This document shows, in pieces, positions 43,842 to 54,147 of a stretch of DNA of 64,000 nt. The notes beneath the pieces were generated by a model, which saw only the letters and a program-made list of their open reading frames with translations, was not told the origin of the DNA and did not search any database. Made by a program: the position numbers and the translations under genes. How positions within the stretch are numbered: the first letter of the stretch is position 1; the number at the start of each line of letters is the position of its first letter. The stretch is from NCBI GenBank assembly GCA_016630905.1, contig WBMQ01000006.1, forward strand, positions 1,178,001-1,242,000. The letters are read 5' to 3'. This DNA is from Capillidium heterosporum (Eukaryota; Entomophthoromycota; Entomophthoromycetes; Entomophthorales; Capillidiaceae).

Positions 43842-45035
43842 TTACATATTGAAATCAAGACATCCTTTTAAATCCTTACCAACCTTAAAGTTCCGACACA
43901 ACTCCTCATCTAAATCCAAATAGTATTGGAACTTGTTGAAAGATTTTCTATCCAGGTCGATTAAAGAGACTCTGTAGCCCACCTCCTTACTTCCAACTTT
44001 AACTTTGCACTTATTATCAGAGCTCGTTAACCCATCATCGTTATTAAAGAGTTGGATAACGATGGAACAGTCTTTAAAGGTATTGGAAATTAGATATCTA
44101 TTTAAAACTATGTTTTTATCTAGATCGTCTAAGCTACTTAAATCTTTACTCTCGCTGCAAAAGTCTAACAGTAGTTTCGATTTTAAGCTACTGTTGAAGT
44201 TGAAGCTATCTAGTTTTAAAAACGACTTGATGCCTTCGATATCGTAATAGTCAAAGTCCTGTTGAATGGATTTTAAGTTGGATAGTAAGCTTTCATTCGA
44301 CAATATAGTCGACAAAATATCACTTACAATATCTAAACTAGCTTTATCTTTGTCTACTAAATTAAACTTCGCCACCATTTCATCTAAATTCGGTTGGTTG
44401 ATACTTTCAAGTTTATTATCCTTAAATAGCCGTAGATTCTTTATGGGGCTGGATAGCAGAGTTGAAATTGAAGCGTGTATCAGATCTTTACTGTTACTGA
44501 ACAGCTTTATAGGGCAAAACGAAGTTCGTAAACCTTTTAAATCCTTGTGCAAGCAAAACCTACAAACCTTGGTCTTGACATCCTTCTTCACGTACTTGGA
44601 AGCTGGCAAGTATCCCCACTTGGGTTTCAACTCGAAGCTGTAACTAAAGCTACCGTCATCATTGAAGGTGTTGATAACATTCTCAGTTAAAAGTATGTAT
44701 TCTGTGTTGACATCGATTAATTTGCCTCTTCTAGCTTCAGGTCTAGAGCTTAATATCGAGTTGTTGAGCTCAGCTAAAAACCTCCTTTCTGCCTTTATTA
44801 ACTGCTGCTTTACCAAATATTTATGTGGGACCAGTTGCTCTATTATTTCTTTGTAGAAAGCGTCGTTCTCTTGGTAAGTTGAAGTTAAGCTATCATCCTT
44901 TGGTACCCGTAATACGAAATTTTTTAGATTGATGTCGGTGCCTACATACTTGACTATTATATTCGCATTCCCTTCATTCAGGTACTTCCAATCTTCAACT
45001 CTTAACGGATTTAATTTTCTTACTAACTCTTCCAT
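43842..45035 (-). CDS. IPK1: Inositol-pentakisphosphate 2-kinase
   Basis: An intronless 397-aa ORF. Family motifs appear in order: GNANIIVKYVG with VLRVPK (ATP site), ILLTENVI, FELKPKWGYLP (substrate-binding loop), CRFCLHKDLKG with FCPIKLFS (zinc-binding Cys/His cluster), and VSLIDLDRKSF (catalytic/metal Asp residues) followed by KFQYYLDLDEELC. Ipk1 phosphorylates IP5 at position 2 to form IP6, needed for mRNA export through Gle1 and for inositol pyrophosphate synthesis. Length fits the fungal range. No truncation was seen. Confidence 0.92.
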   Translation of the reverse strand: MEELVRKLNPLRVEDWKYLNEGNANIIVKYVGTDINLKNFVLRVPKDDSLTSTYQENDAFYKEIIEQLVPHKYLVKQQLIKAERRFLAELNNSILSSRPEARRGKLIDVNTEYILLTENVINTFNDDGSFSYSFELKPKWGYLPASKYVKKDVKTKVCRFCLHKDLKGLRTSFCPIKLFSNSKDLIHASISTLLSSPIKNLRLFKDNKLESINQPNLDEMVAKFNLVDKDKASLDIVSDILSTILSNESLLSNLKSIQQDFDYYDIEGIKSFLKLDSFNFNSSLKSKLLLDFCSESKDLSSLDDLDKNIVLNRYLISNTFKDCSIVIQLFNNDDGLTSSDNKCKVKVGSKEVGYRVSLIDLDRKSFNKFQYYLDLDEELCRNFKVGKDLKGCLDFNM

Positions 45036-45889
45036 TGGGAAATAGGAAAGGATTTGAATGTTGTTGGAGCTTAGATGGATAATTTCCTGCCATCTTTACT
45101 TTACAATAGCGAACAAACAATCGTATTGAACAGAAACACGTCACCGATTCCAAACCTATTCAAGTTGACACTTAGTTTTGCTTGATAGTCTAAAATAGAT
45201 TTATAGTACTCAATTATATCAAAAACATGGTTAGTTAATAGCAACACTACAGATATTTAATTAGTTGTAGCTATTTTTCACTATAAAGTATAGTATAGCT
45301 ATTGACAATGTGATAAGCATATCATTGAACTCAGAGCACAGGTATATAATGGAAATTACTTTAGAAAAGCTATATAGATTTAGTGAGCAACAAAGCTAGA
45401 GATAAAAATCGTATACAGTTTAGTAAACTAACTTTAAATGGCTTTAATCCTTAAGTTTCTTATAAATCTACTTGCACCGTTAATTGTTTATTTCATATTT
45501 ATCTTCAGTTTAAACTATGTACATCGCTCACCAACAAGTAAAGGCCCTAACGCATTTACTTATAATCGATTGATACTATAAAGTACGATGTAGGTATACT
45601 TTATGATAGTGCTTTCGACATACGTATACTATTGCATAGTTTAAAAATGTATACTAATTCTTAACGAATACCACTTACTTTGCTGTATCAAACGAAGTAT
45701 TTCTGGCCAAAGCACAGCTAAATCAAACAGAAGTACTATAAACTCAAGTCAAAAGTGGCATTCTCTTCATCCTTCCGTTGTAAAACCATGTGCTGAAAAT
45801 GAAAGATAGCTTAGTCGATTTTATCGAGTGGTTAACAGTAGCATATTTGCAGATATTAAGCTGACTTAAAGTAGTATATACAGAGAAAG
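45036..45889. other. Intergenic; no gene seen
   Basis: Upstream of IPK1. AT-rich; the minus-strand ORF at 45744-45965 is antisense to the plus-strand relic that follows and is not believed. Confidence 0.55.
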
Positions 45890-46180
45890 ACCATGCTCTT
45901 TTACAAAAAGGAGTTGGATCAGCTTGAAACAAAGTTAAAGAACATCTATCTAGATCTAATTCCACCCGTTGAAGAAGTAGAGAATTTAAAGGAAAGAATC
46001 AAGATCATGCTTCTCAAATTTACCTATAAAGAGGATGAGTGTGTTATATTATAGAGTATAATCCTTAACCACAAGCCTAACTATACATTTTTAATTGAAA
46101 GCTTCGGTTTTAATGTTGGTTAGGTTCTATGGCATCCTGGATGTAAATAGCTTTAAGAATCGGATAGTATAAGGCCCATG
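45890..46180 (+). pseudogene. Possible fragment of a Trf4/5-type non-canonical poly(A) polymerase gene
   Basis: A plus-strand frame starting MLFYKKELDQLETKL continues NIYLDLIPPVEEVENLKERI with a heptad-like pattern, then stops near 46055. Some 70 bases on, LGSMASWM is encoded before another stop. In Trf4-type nucleotidyltransferases a helix of the form I-S-P-x-x-E-E-x-x-x-R precedes an F-G-S-x-A-T-G-L motif, which this order resembles. The catalytic Asp motif (S-D-I-D) is not found downstream. The match is weak and the fragment, if real, is dead. Confidence 0.3.
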
Positions 46181-47080
46181 GGTACTACCGCATATGTATT
46201 TTGCTGCTCCTAAAAACGAAAGTTAGTGCTGTTCAATAAATTATATATTTCAAGTATATACTAATGTGTGTTTGTAGTATCTTTGCAATTTACAAGAAGC
46301 TTGGGATATCTACTAACTATTTTTGTTGAAAAATAATGACTGTCGACATATATTTGGGAAAGTGTAAATTGTATAAAAACATTTTAAATATGTTCGATTA
46401 TAAGATATTTTATATTTGAATTTCTAAGATGTTGGCAATAAATGTGTATACCTTTACAAAACTTTATTGCTCAAGTCCAGGAATGAACAGCACAATTTCA
46501 GAGCATACCAGGAGCGCTATTTTAGAACGGTGCTTCAACTTTATTGAAAGGATGTCCCTAAACCTCAATATGAACTCCAAGTTGGTATATTTTTGAGAGC
46601 AGATTTTTAAAACCAAAATATTTATTTAGAATAAGACATAAGGTAAAGAATAACTATTTTAAATATTTTTCAAAGTACCTAGAGGTTGGAATGAGAAGGT
46701 GGGAGATAGATCTTCCTAAACAATACTTTTATTCCCAGACAACAAAAAAGGCTATCAGGCAGCAGCGGGTCAAGGTCTAGTCAAGAGGTGGCTTCTTCTG
46801 TAAGTCAATCCTTCATATACTGGGTACTAAAGTCTTTCAAATGATGGGAAAAAAAATTAAAGTATTAAGAGCGATCTTAGTTAAAAAAACATCAGAATCA
46901 TTTCGAAGCTTATTACAAAGGTTTAGGATTCACAGTTTGTGGATGAACATAAGCGTATCTGTAAAAATAGCAGCATTAAAAGATCCTGATACCCAAGATA
47001 TCCACAATATCTCATTAAAAAGTTGTAAAAAGTTAGAGAAATGAGTGGCCTGGGATTATGTAGAAAAGAGGATTGTCCAT
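46181..47080. other. Region with scattered decayed coding pieces
   Basis: Plus-strand stretches such as ILERCFNFIERMSLNLNM (46510-46580), SSGSRSSQEVASS (46757-46800) and HFEAYYKGLGFTVCG (46900-46945) look like protein but sit in different frames with stops between. No family was recognised. It may be one broken gene continuing from the preceding fragment. Confidence 0.35.
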
Positions 47081-47081
47081 C

Positions 47082-48970
47082 CTATAGCTTGTTGGAGAGT
47101 TGAACATTTAAAGTGTCTGGATTAGCGAGTCTACTGGGGCCGAACATCAAATACATCTCTTGAACTTGCTGAGTCAGTGAATTCTTAACAAGAATAGTTT
47201 CAACCTTAGTTTTCCTATTGTCAAGCCTATAATAGATTTCTGGGACTTCACCTACAAAAATAAACTGGTAGTAATATTTTACCAACATTATATATATGTA
47301 TATCTCATATTTTATCCTTATCACCTACAAAACTAGTAGTAACCAATATATATTAGATGATTTTACCTATAAAAATCCCAACCAGCTTCTTACGCTCAGT
47401 AGGATCTATCCAATTTAAAGTTGTCCTAATATTTACAATTTTTTGCCAGATACACAACATGTGGACAACAGATGGAAAGATAATCTTAATTGCAGAGGAG
47501 AACTGGGTATTAGCATCTGTTAAGATTGTCTTTAATGGAACTTGTGACTTTATATGCTGCTCTAAAGACGTTTATAAGGCCTGCAAGATAGTAACATAAG
47601 CGTCTCGGGCCTCATTATTCATGATGGTGTAGGTAACTGGAACCGTTTTCATATGCGTAGACTTTACAGAAAAGGTAGGGACGGAGAAATCATATTTCAA
47701 AGTTTAATGGGTGTAATCTGTTATCAAAACATCTGAAATCTCTGTCTTCAATAGCACAGGCTGAGAGGTGTTTGATCAGAACAAACACTTGGGTCCTTGG
47801 AGATCTGGTGACAGGCTAAAAGTTGCCATTCTTGCGTAATAGCTCTTTCATTGCATGGCTTTGAATTTCAGAAAGTTTTGGGACTAAACTATAGTGAGAT
47901 GTTGGATATAACAAAGGTTTTTAATTAAAGTCGGATCGTGAATCACAAACTAGTACTTGTTGGATACTAATTTGATGACTGTCGAAACTGAGCACTCTTC
48001 TAAATGATACTCAATAACCTCTTGGAGGATATTGCCAGATATTTTTGATATTGGATCATGGGAATACTTTATGTTGTTAGTAGCGAAAATTGTTTGAGCG
48101 TTGTTGGTATAATCAACCTGAATAGTGATGATGATGGCTGGACATTTTTCAGTTCGCTTCAGTAGTTTCTTGGGATTATTCGTCTTTTTGAGGCTTTTGG
48201 TTCGTTTAGCTGTTGAATTATCCAAGGGGTTGTATTCGTATATCTTATGTTGGTCACATTTATAGCAGTGGTAGCCAACATGCTTTCCTTTCACAGGGTT
48301 GGTATAGCTAGTACGAACAAATGTAAAATCTGAGTTTTGATTTAGAACAGCTATTGCATTTACTACATCGTGAAGAGAGTAAAACGAACTATGTAGTTCC
48401 AAGGCACTAAAAACTATTACTATATAATAGAAATAGAAATACCTTTAAAATTTTCTATCAACTTCATTTTCATTAGACTCTACAGTCTCGTTCACTTTTT
48501 CAATCTCATCTAAACCGCTATAAAACTTATCTTTATTATAGTTGATTTTGAGTTTTGTTGGGTACTTAATTCGTCTTCACCAAAATCGCTTGGAATTAAT
48601 TCTTCTAGCTCTTTTGAGGTTGGGTTTTGAATAGAAGAGGCCAGATGTTTAATATTGGTGGTGGAAGCCGAATTAAAAGGTTGGATTTGATTGTTTTGGT
48701 AAAAAATTGACTTTTGTGGTGGATGGCTAGATGGTCCTTGGACAAGTGGAGTGCTATTTGAACTGATTTGCTCATATGTTTCCAATGAGGAGAAAGACTT
48801 TTCAAGTCACTAACAACTGACTTGGGGACAAAGAATTTAGGCATCTCAAGGTATAGCAATGAGAAATCTATACTATTGCTATCAATTATCTGAGAAAACC
48901 CTCTTGCCGATCTTACAAAGCTAGCTAGCTTATTGGAAGCAAGTATAAATTTATCTAAATCGATTATCAT
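47082..48970 (-). mobile_element. MULE-type transposase relic 1 (FAR1-like zinc domain plus broken transposase core)
   Basis: Minus-strand pieces appear in order. First, 48970-48510 is a Ser/Asn-rich leader in two frames. Next, 48402-47950 encodes 150 aa with a FAR1/WRKY-GCM1-like zinc pattern (YHCYKCDQHK, then KCPAIII and YSHDP). Then 47700-47340 encodes VTYTIMNNEARDAYVTILQA, LKTILTDANTQFSSAIKIIF and PSVVHMLCIW, the MULE core with its second catalytic Asp and the C-x-W/H element. A tail follows (VQEMYLMFGPSRL). An in-frame TAA splits the core (within ILQAL then TSLEQ), and 47700-47950 is unreadable. No terminal inverted repeat was identified. The element is inactive. Confidence 0.7.
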
Positions 48971-49590
48971 AGCTAAAATTCAATAAAAGCATTAATATAT
49001 TGATACTATTCATAAAAAAGTAACATATACTAAAGTTATCCTTTAATATCACACTATTTCAAATGAAGAAGTGATGTAAGATTTATATATCCTAATAAAC
49101 GTTTAATAGGTGGCTTGATATATAACCTACCTTAGTATAAACGTTAGAATCAACGAATCGAGTTTAGCTATGTAAGTAATATTAGCAAAAATCTAGTTAC
49201 CTTGTATATAGACAGGCGTTAATAGCTTGAATTGAATCTAATTTGCAGCTCATAGTTTATATGTTTTATTGTTCTGTAGATCTGTATATATAAAATAGAG
49301 AAGACTTTAGTATTGCTTTGGCAGAATGGAAATATGACCCAAGAAAAATGTGGATACTCTGGACGCTCCTATTTGCTAGAGCAATCCTAAATCACATACA
49401 ATATCCCTAATAAATTTCTACAAATTTATAAATCCTACGATACTGAGACTATTATTCCAAATGTGAAATAGTAAAGTATATAACAATCAATAACCATAGA
49501 GAATAAGTTATTTTCTGTTTTAGATTTGGAAAATCTGCTTCCTTGATTTAATAATAGATTTGAATATTAGCGAAAAGCTCAATGTAGGTA
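48971..49590. other. Intergenic; no gene seen
   Basis: AT-rich spacer between transposase relic 1 and the secreted-protein gene. Confidence 0.55.
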
Positions 49591-49597
49591 TATAAAG
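49591..49597 (+). promoter_or_regulatory. TATA box of the secreted-protein gene
   Basis: TATAAAG lies 70-76 bases before the start codon at 49667, embedded in an otherwise plain AT-rich region. Confidence 0.5.
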
Positions 49598-49666
49598 TGA
49601 GGAAGTGTATAAAGTTTCTCCCGCTTCACTTCATACTTTGTCTAAATTGTTAATGTAATAAAAGCT

Positions 49667-50344
49667 ATGAAGTTCTCAATCCTTTATCTTTTGCTTTTGG
49701 CCTTGAGCAGTATAAATGCCGTTCAGAGCATCGAATCTTCGACCTGCCCCGGTGCCGTCTGTATCTTTCCAATTGATGGTACTGAATTCTTGACCGGTGC
49801 CAAGTTTGACATACGTCTAAAAATCCACGAGGAGACGAAGGGTGCTAAAGCCAACAGTGAATTTTCAATTACTGTAGTTAAGATCGGTAAGTATGGTAAG
49901 AAAGATCCACCCGTCCAGTTGAACGAATTCTTTCAATCTTTAAACACATCTCCCCAGCTGGAACGCCAGGACTTTAAGCACACCAAGGGTGCCACCGACT
50001 ACTACAAATCTTTGAACGGAGCCAAATCCGCTTCCAATGTCGTTGTCGATCCCAACAATCACTTTAAACCCGTCGATGGCGATGAATCTGTACCTAAGCA
50101 GGTCGACGTTATCTCTAAGATCTGGCGTAACGTTCACTTCATCGAGCATGGTGACTACATCATCACCGTCCATTACAACAACGGTAAAGAACATAAAGTT
50201 AAATGGATGGTACGTCCTGCTTGGTGCAAGAGATTAGCCCATAACTCCATATTTTTCATCTCGGACGATACCACCATCGATAAGTTAGCCAGTGCCCGTG
50301 CCATGGTCCGTAAGCAGCGCAGTGGTAAGTTCAAGGTTAAATAA
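49667..50344 (+). CDS. Secreted protein of unknown family, 225 aa
   Basis: An intact, intronless ORF with a clear signal peptide (about residues 1-18, FSILYLLLLALSSINAV). Two closely spaced cysteines (CPGAVC) open the mature part, followed by FPIDGTEFLTGAKFDIRLKI, a beta-rich stretch resembling an Ig-like or fibronectin-like fold (inference). Near the end are VHFIEHGDYIITVHYNNGK and WMVRPAWCKR, then a helical basic tail (ASARAMVRKQRSGKFKVK). Codon use is good and C-rich in the middle, indicating real expression. It stands alone between two transposase relics. I cannot assign a family. It might be a shortened relative of a longer secreted enzyme. Confidence 0.75.
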   Translation: MKFSILYLLLLALSSINAVQSIESSTCPGAVCIFPIDGTEFLTGAKFDIRLKIHEETKGAKANSEFSITVVKIGKYGKKDPPVQLNEFFQSLNTSPQLERQDFKHTKGATDYYKSLNGAKSASNVVVDPNNHFKPVDGDESVPKQVDVISKIWRNVHFIEHGDYIITVHYNNGKEHKVKWMVRPAWCKRLAHNSIFFISDDTTIDKLASARAMVRKQRSGKFKVK

Positions 50345-51836
50345 CGTCAACTACATCAGTCACATCTTGTAAAGAAATCAAAAAACATGGTGATTGCTTC
50401 TCAAATTTCTAATAGCTCCTTCAAAATTATATATAGATAAAATGAAGACAGTCTGCTCTAAATTTATATTTATAATCAATAAATTAAGTTTAATGAGAAC
50501 AAAAATTGGCTGAGTATGAAAATCTTATACCTGGTTTGCTAAAATATAGATGACCTTTTTATTCTTTAATTTGGGATCAAATGTAAACTAGGTAATCAAG
50601 ATGAGCTACATCTTACTAACCATCTAAACTAGATTTGACCAGCCTCATTTAAACTCATTTTCCTGATGAGACTTCTGTCGATGAGCACGATACCATCTGT
50701 AAGGCCTTAAAGACTAGGAAGACCACTTCACCGCTACATGCCTCATCGTGAAAGGTCAGCTTGGATTCCGTGCCCATCTTATCACTCATCGTCGGTTCCT
50801 TACCAGTTTATTCAGACCATGTATACTATCCCTACAAGGTTGTATCCTCGCTAGCATTTACCATAAATGATTACCTTGAGCTCATTTCCGAGTTATTTAA
50901 CTTTGCTGAGGCGACTGCTTGCTTTACAAAGCCGTTTTCAACTTAACAGATTCCTTTGCCATCGCTCTATCAAGGCTAGTAATGACTTCTAAGAATCTAC
51001 CTATTTTTGAAGGGTAATTGAACATATGCATTGCCTGTGATTCCTGGACTAGTGTTAATAATCCCTTCATTTACATAAGGCTACTGAGTCTCTATTCATT
51101 TAGCCTTGTCATTGAGTACTACGTTTATGAGTTCTAGGGAATGAAGATATAGGAAACTTGTCTTTGCCGCTAAGGAAGTTAGCAACTGAGGCCATATCCT
51201 CAGTTATTCTTAAACTAGTATTAGTTTTGATATTTTTTGTTTATGTAGTTGACTTTATTGTACCCTCTTCATTGGTCGATTTAGTTAGCTATCAACATAA
51301 AATGTATTATGTAAGCTTAGAGCTTCTATAGCATGACTACATTATTTTTGTAACCTTCATATAGATCTCTTAATCAGCTTGAGCTAGTTATCTTCCGCAC
51401 TCTTAAAGACAGAGTTGAATTTAAAATTGGATTTATTCAAGACTCTTCTCACCTTGTATTACTATAATAAACTTTATTTAATCTGCTAGCATCTTATTTT
51501 AAAGTACCTTTAAAATAGACAACTTATAATTATTAGAGCTTGCTTTATAGAATCGTTGAATGATAAAAAGCAAGCGCACTATTTATCATCTCCTTTTCTC
51601 TTTATAAATAAGAGTGCAAGATATAAAAAACAAATATTAGCATATATAAATATAAAGTAAAGCTCTTTATTATACTTACTAAATCCACTACATCTTAACT
51701 TCTTTAGCCTTAGTATTTATATATTTTGCTTTCGACTTATTCCATTTGGGCACTACATTTTATGCCTCCTTTTCAACAAAAACTTGGCTACTTCCTTATC
51801 TGCAAAACTATTCATAAGTTTGGTAAGTTCCTTCAC
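50345..51836. other. Mostly gene-free; one stop-broken ORF
   Basis: On the plus strand 50665-50946 reads as one frame (DETSVDEHDTICKALKTRKT, then VPILSLIVGSLPVYSDHVYY) interrupted by a single TGA near 50753. Its composition is protein-like, but I recognise no family. The rest is AT-rich. Confidence 0.4.
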
Positions 51837-53874
51837 CTAGTCAACATATATCCTTTGCACTATATCATAAAGCGTCTTCTTTGATATATTAACTACTTCT
51901 GGTTTAACTTCATGGCTGGTAGTATCGCTTTTAACCCAATCTACAATATCTAATGCAATTTCTTTGGTATTTATCAACTTACAATCGATTTTCTGATACT
52001 GAGAAACTAAAGTTAAAATTAAAAATTCCTCTACATGTTGATAAACCGCCATCTTATGTCTACAAGGTATGCCTGTTTAGGAGCAAAATAAAAAGTGCAA
52101 ATGTCACTAACTATTTCAGTACGTCCAGACTCAATATCTAATAGCAACATTAGCAATATGATATTTAAGAAACTTTGAATATTTATCAACAAAAATACTA
52201 TAGGCAAAATTGCTTCTGTAGTATAAACCCCATCATTAAAATGGTGTTCCATTGGATGCTGGGCTTGTACCTTTGAAATTGCCTTTTTGGATGCCACCTG
52301 TTCAGCTTCATTGCCTTCCTGCACTAATCCCCTTATAACTAATAGCAAATCTTTACCTAAAATATGTTTGTTTCGTTTGTGATTCGCTTCGACTCGTTAG
52401 GTAATTGTAATCCTCATACTGAATTCGTCTTTTAGATAGCAGTAGTAAAATTCATCCTTTTTACGAAATAGTAACCTTACATAGCTAATGGTCCTTTCCT
52501 TCACATCATACTTTTTGAAGAGGTTGCTGAGTTCATCTAAACTATCCTTACTTCTTGCTTGGATAATCTTATAAATGTTGATGATAAATTTTATTATCTA
52601 ATTGCTTCCCAAGGTTCCGTTTAAAGTTCAAAGTAATATGGCACATACAAAAAATATGACAACTACTTGGAATAGCGATTTTAATTACATCAATATAGCT
52701 TGCATCAGAATCTGTAAATGCTATCTTAGGAGGGTGTTTATAGGCAGTAAGAAATGGGCAAAGCATTTCAACAGCAGTTTTCAATCTCTCATTAATAACA
52801 AAGGCGGACCCGAATGAAACTGTATTCCTATGTTCATCTATACCAATAAACGAAAGGAAAGGTAAGATAAGGCTGTTAGTATTGAACGTACTATCAAACA
52901 TTAATATATCTCCAAATTTCTTAAAGCTATCTATTTACATTTCTATCGCCCAGAAGCATGAAGTAAATGGTCTATCATTATCATTGAAAACAAATTGAGC
53001 CTTAAGTTGAAATGTCTTTAAATCTTCAAGAGCTTCCTTTAGCTTGTCACACTGCACTCGATTTTCTTCTTGGTAATATTGCGTTATAAAGCGTTGAATA
53101 TCTGACTTTGTCCAAGTAATCTTATGTTTAGAAACTTGCAAGAGTTTGTAAATGTCATTGGCAGTGAAAATCATCCCATAATACTTAATACTATCGCCCT
53201 TTAGATGGTTTGATATACCTCTAAATTTAGCACTACTCATCTGATATACCTTTAATACTGATGCACAGTCATTATCTAACTTGAACTTATTCACTTTAAA
53301 TGTGCTTTTCCCTCTTCCACAATGGCCAATGTTGCTTTTAAACCCAGAGTAGGTGGGCTCGTTGATTTCAGCTGCTTCAAAGACTGGATTCTCCAATATG
53401 AACACTTTAAGATATACCCAGTAATTGTGTTATCACTTACCTTCATTCTGCATCCACTAACTAAATATATTCTTTCTCTTTAGCTTTTTCCAGTAGACAA
53501 TTATATAGATCATCTAATTCTTGAAATTCCAAATTGCTTAAAATTTCAGAGGTAAAGATATTTGTTTCTTGATTTTTTAACAGACCATCTCCAGTATCCT
53601 CAGTCAAATTGACTCCTTCTACTGGTATGCAGTTTAACTCTAAATGTGTAGTTTTATCTCAGGCATTGTTATTCAAGTTGTTGGTTAGTGTTGAAGAGTA
53701 GAATGAAGATATCTGAGTTATCTTCACTCGATTATATTTAATCAGGTTGACAACTACCATTGATAAGCCATTACAATTCAGCTTAGGCGAACTATCTTGA
53801 ATATGCTCTACTAATTTGGTTTTCTCCGTTTGTAGATTATTAAAGGCCATTTGAGTAAAGTAGGTTGGAATCAA
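51837..53874 (-). mobile_element. MULE-type transposase relic 2
   Basis: Minus-strand frames: 53874-53659 (leader), 53405-52938 (GKSTFKVNKFKLDNDC, then HKITWTKSDIQRFITQYYQE, CFWAIEM), then in the same frame after one TAA (52935-52937) IDSFKKFGDILMFDSTFNTN, GIDEHRNTVSFGSAFV, PPKIAFTDSDASYIDVIKIA and HIFCMCHITLNFKRNLG to 52569. Two more broken frames carry the C-terminal part down to 51837 (for example MEHHFNDGVYTTEAILP). FDSTF and FTDSDAS carry the first two catalytic acidic residues of the MULE DDE core. Only one stop breaks 830 bases of the core, so it died more recently than relic 1. No terminal repeats were identified. Confidence 0.8.
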
Positions 53875-54147
53875 AGCATTGTATTTAATATCTGTAGCTT
53901 TATCTTGAAATATCTATAGATTCCAGTCAAAGTTCGCCATTTTTACTCTGGAAATACAAACGGAAACATTCTAAATTAGAAAAGAACCTGCTTTTTCTTT
54001 GAAAAGCATGGGAATACTTTTCAAACACTCTGATAAGGAATACTGGATTTGCAAAAATTTTACTAGGAATTGAAAGTGTGGCATGACGTAAACTTATTTG
54101 TATAGAAAAGTGGCAAGAATCTGAAATTGATACTTTATTCAAGAAGG
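53875..54147. promoter_or_regulatory. Upstream region of gamma-tubulin, bordering transposase relic 2
   Basis: This 273-base gap lies between the leader of the transposase relic (minus) and the gamma-tubulin start (plus), so it must contain the gamma-tubulin promoter. No TATA box of the TATAAAAG type was seen. Confidence 0.4.

Noticed and set aside
44266-44643. 125-aa plus-strand ORF
   Set aside because: Antisense to IPK1, which has all family motifs.
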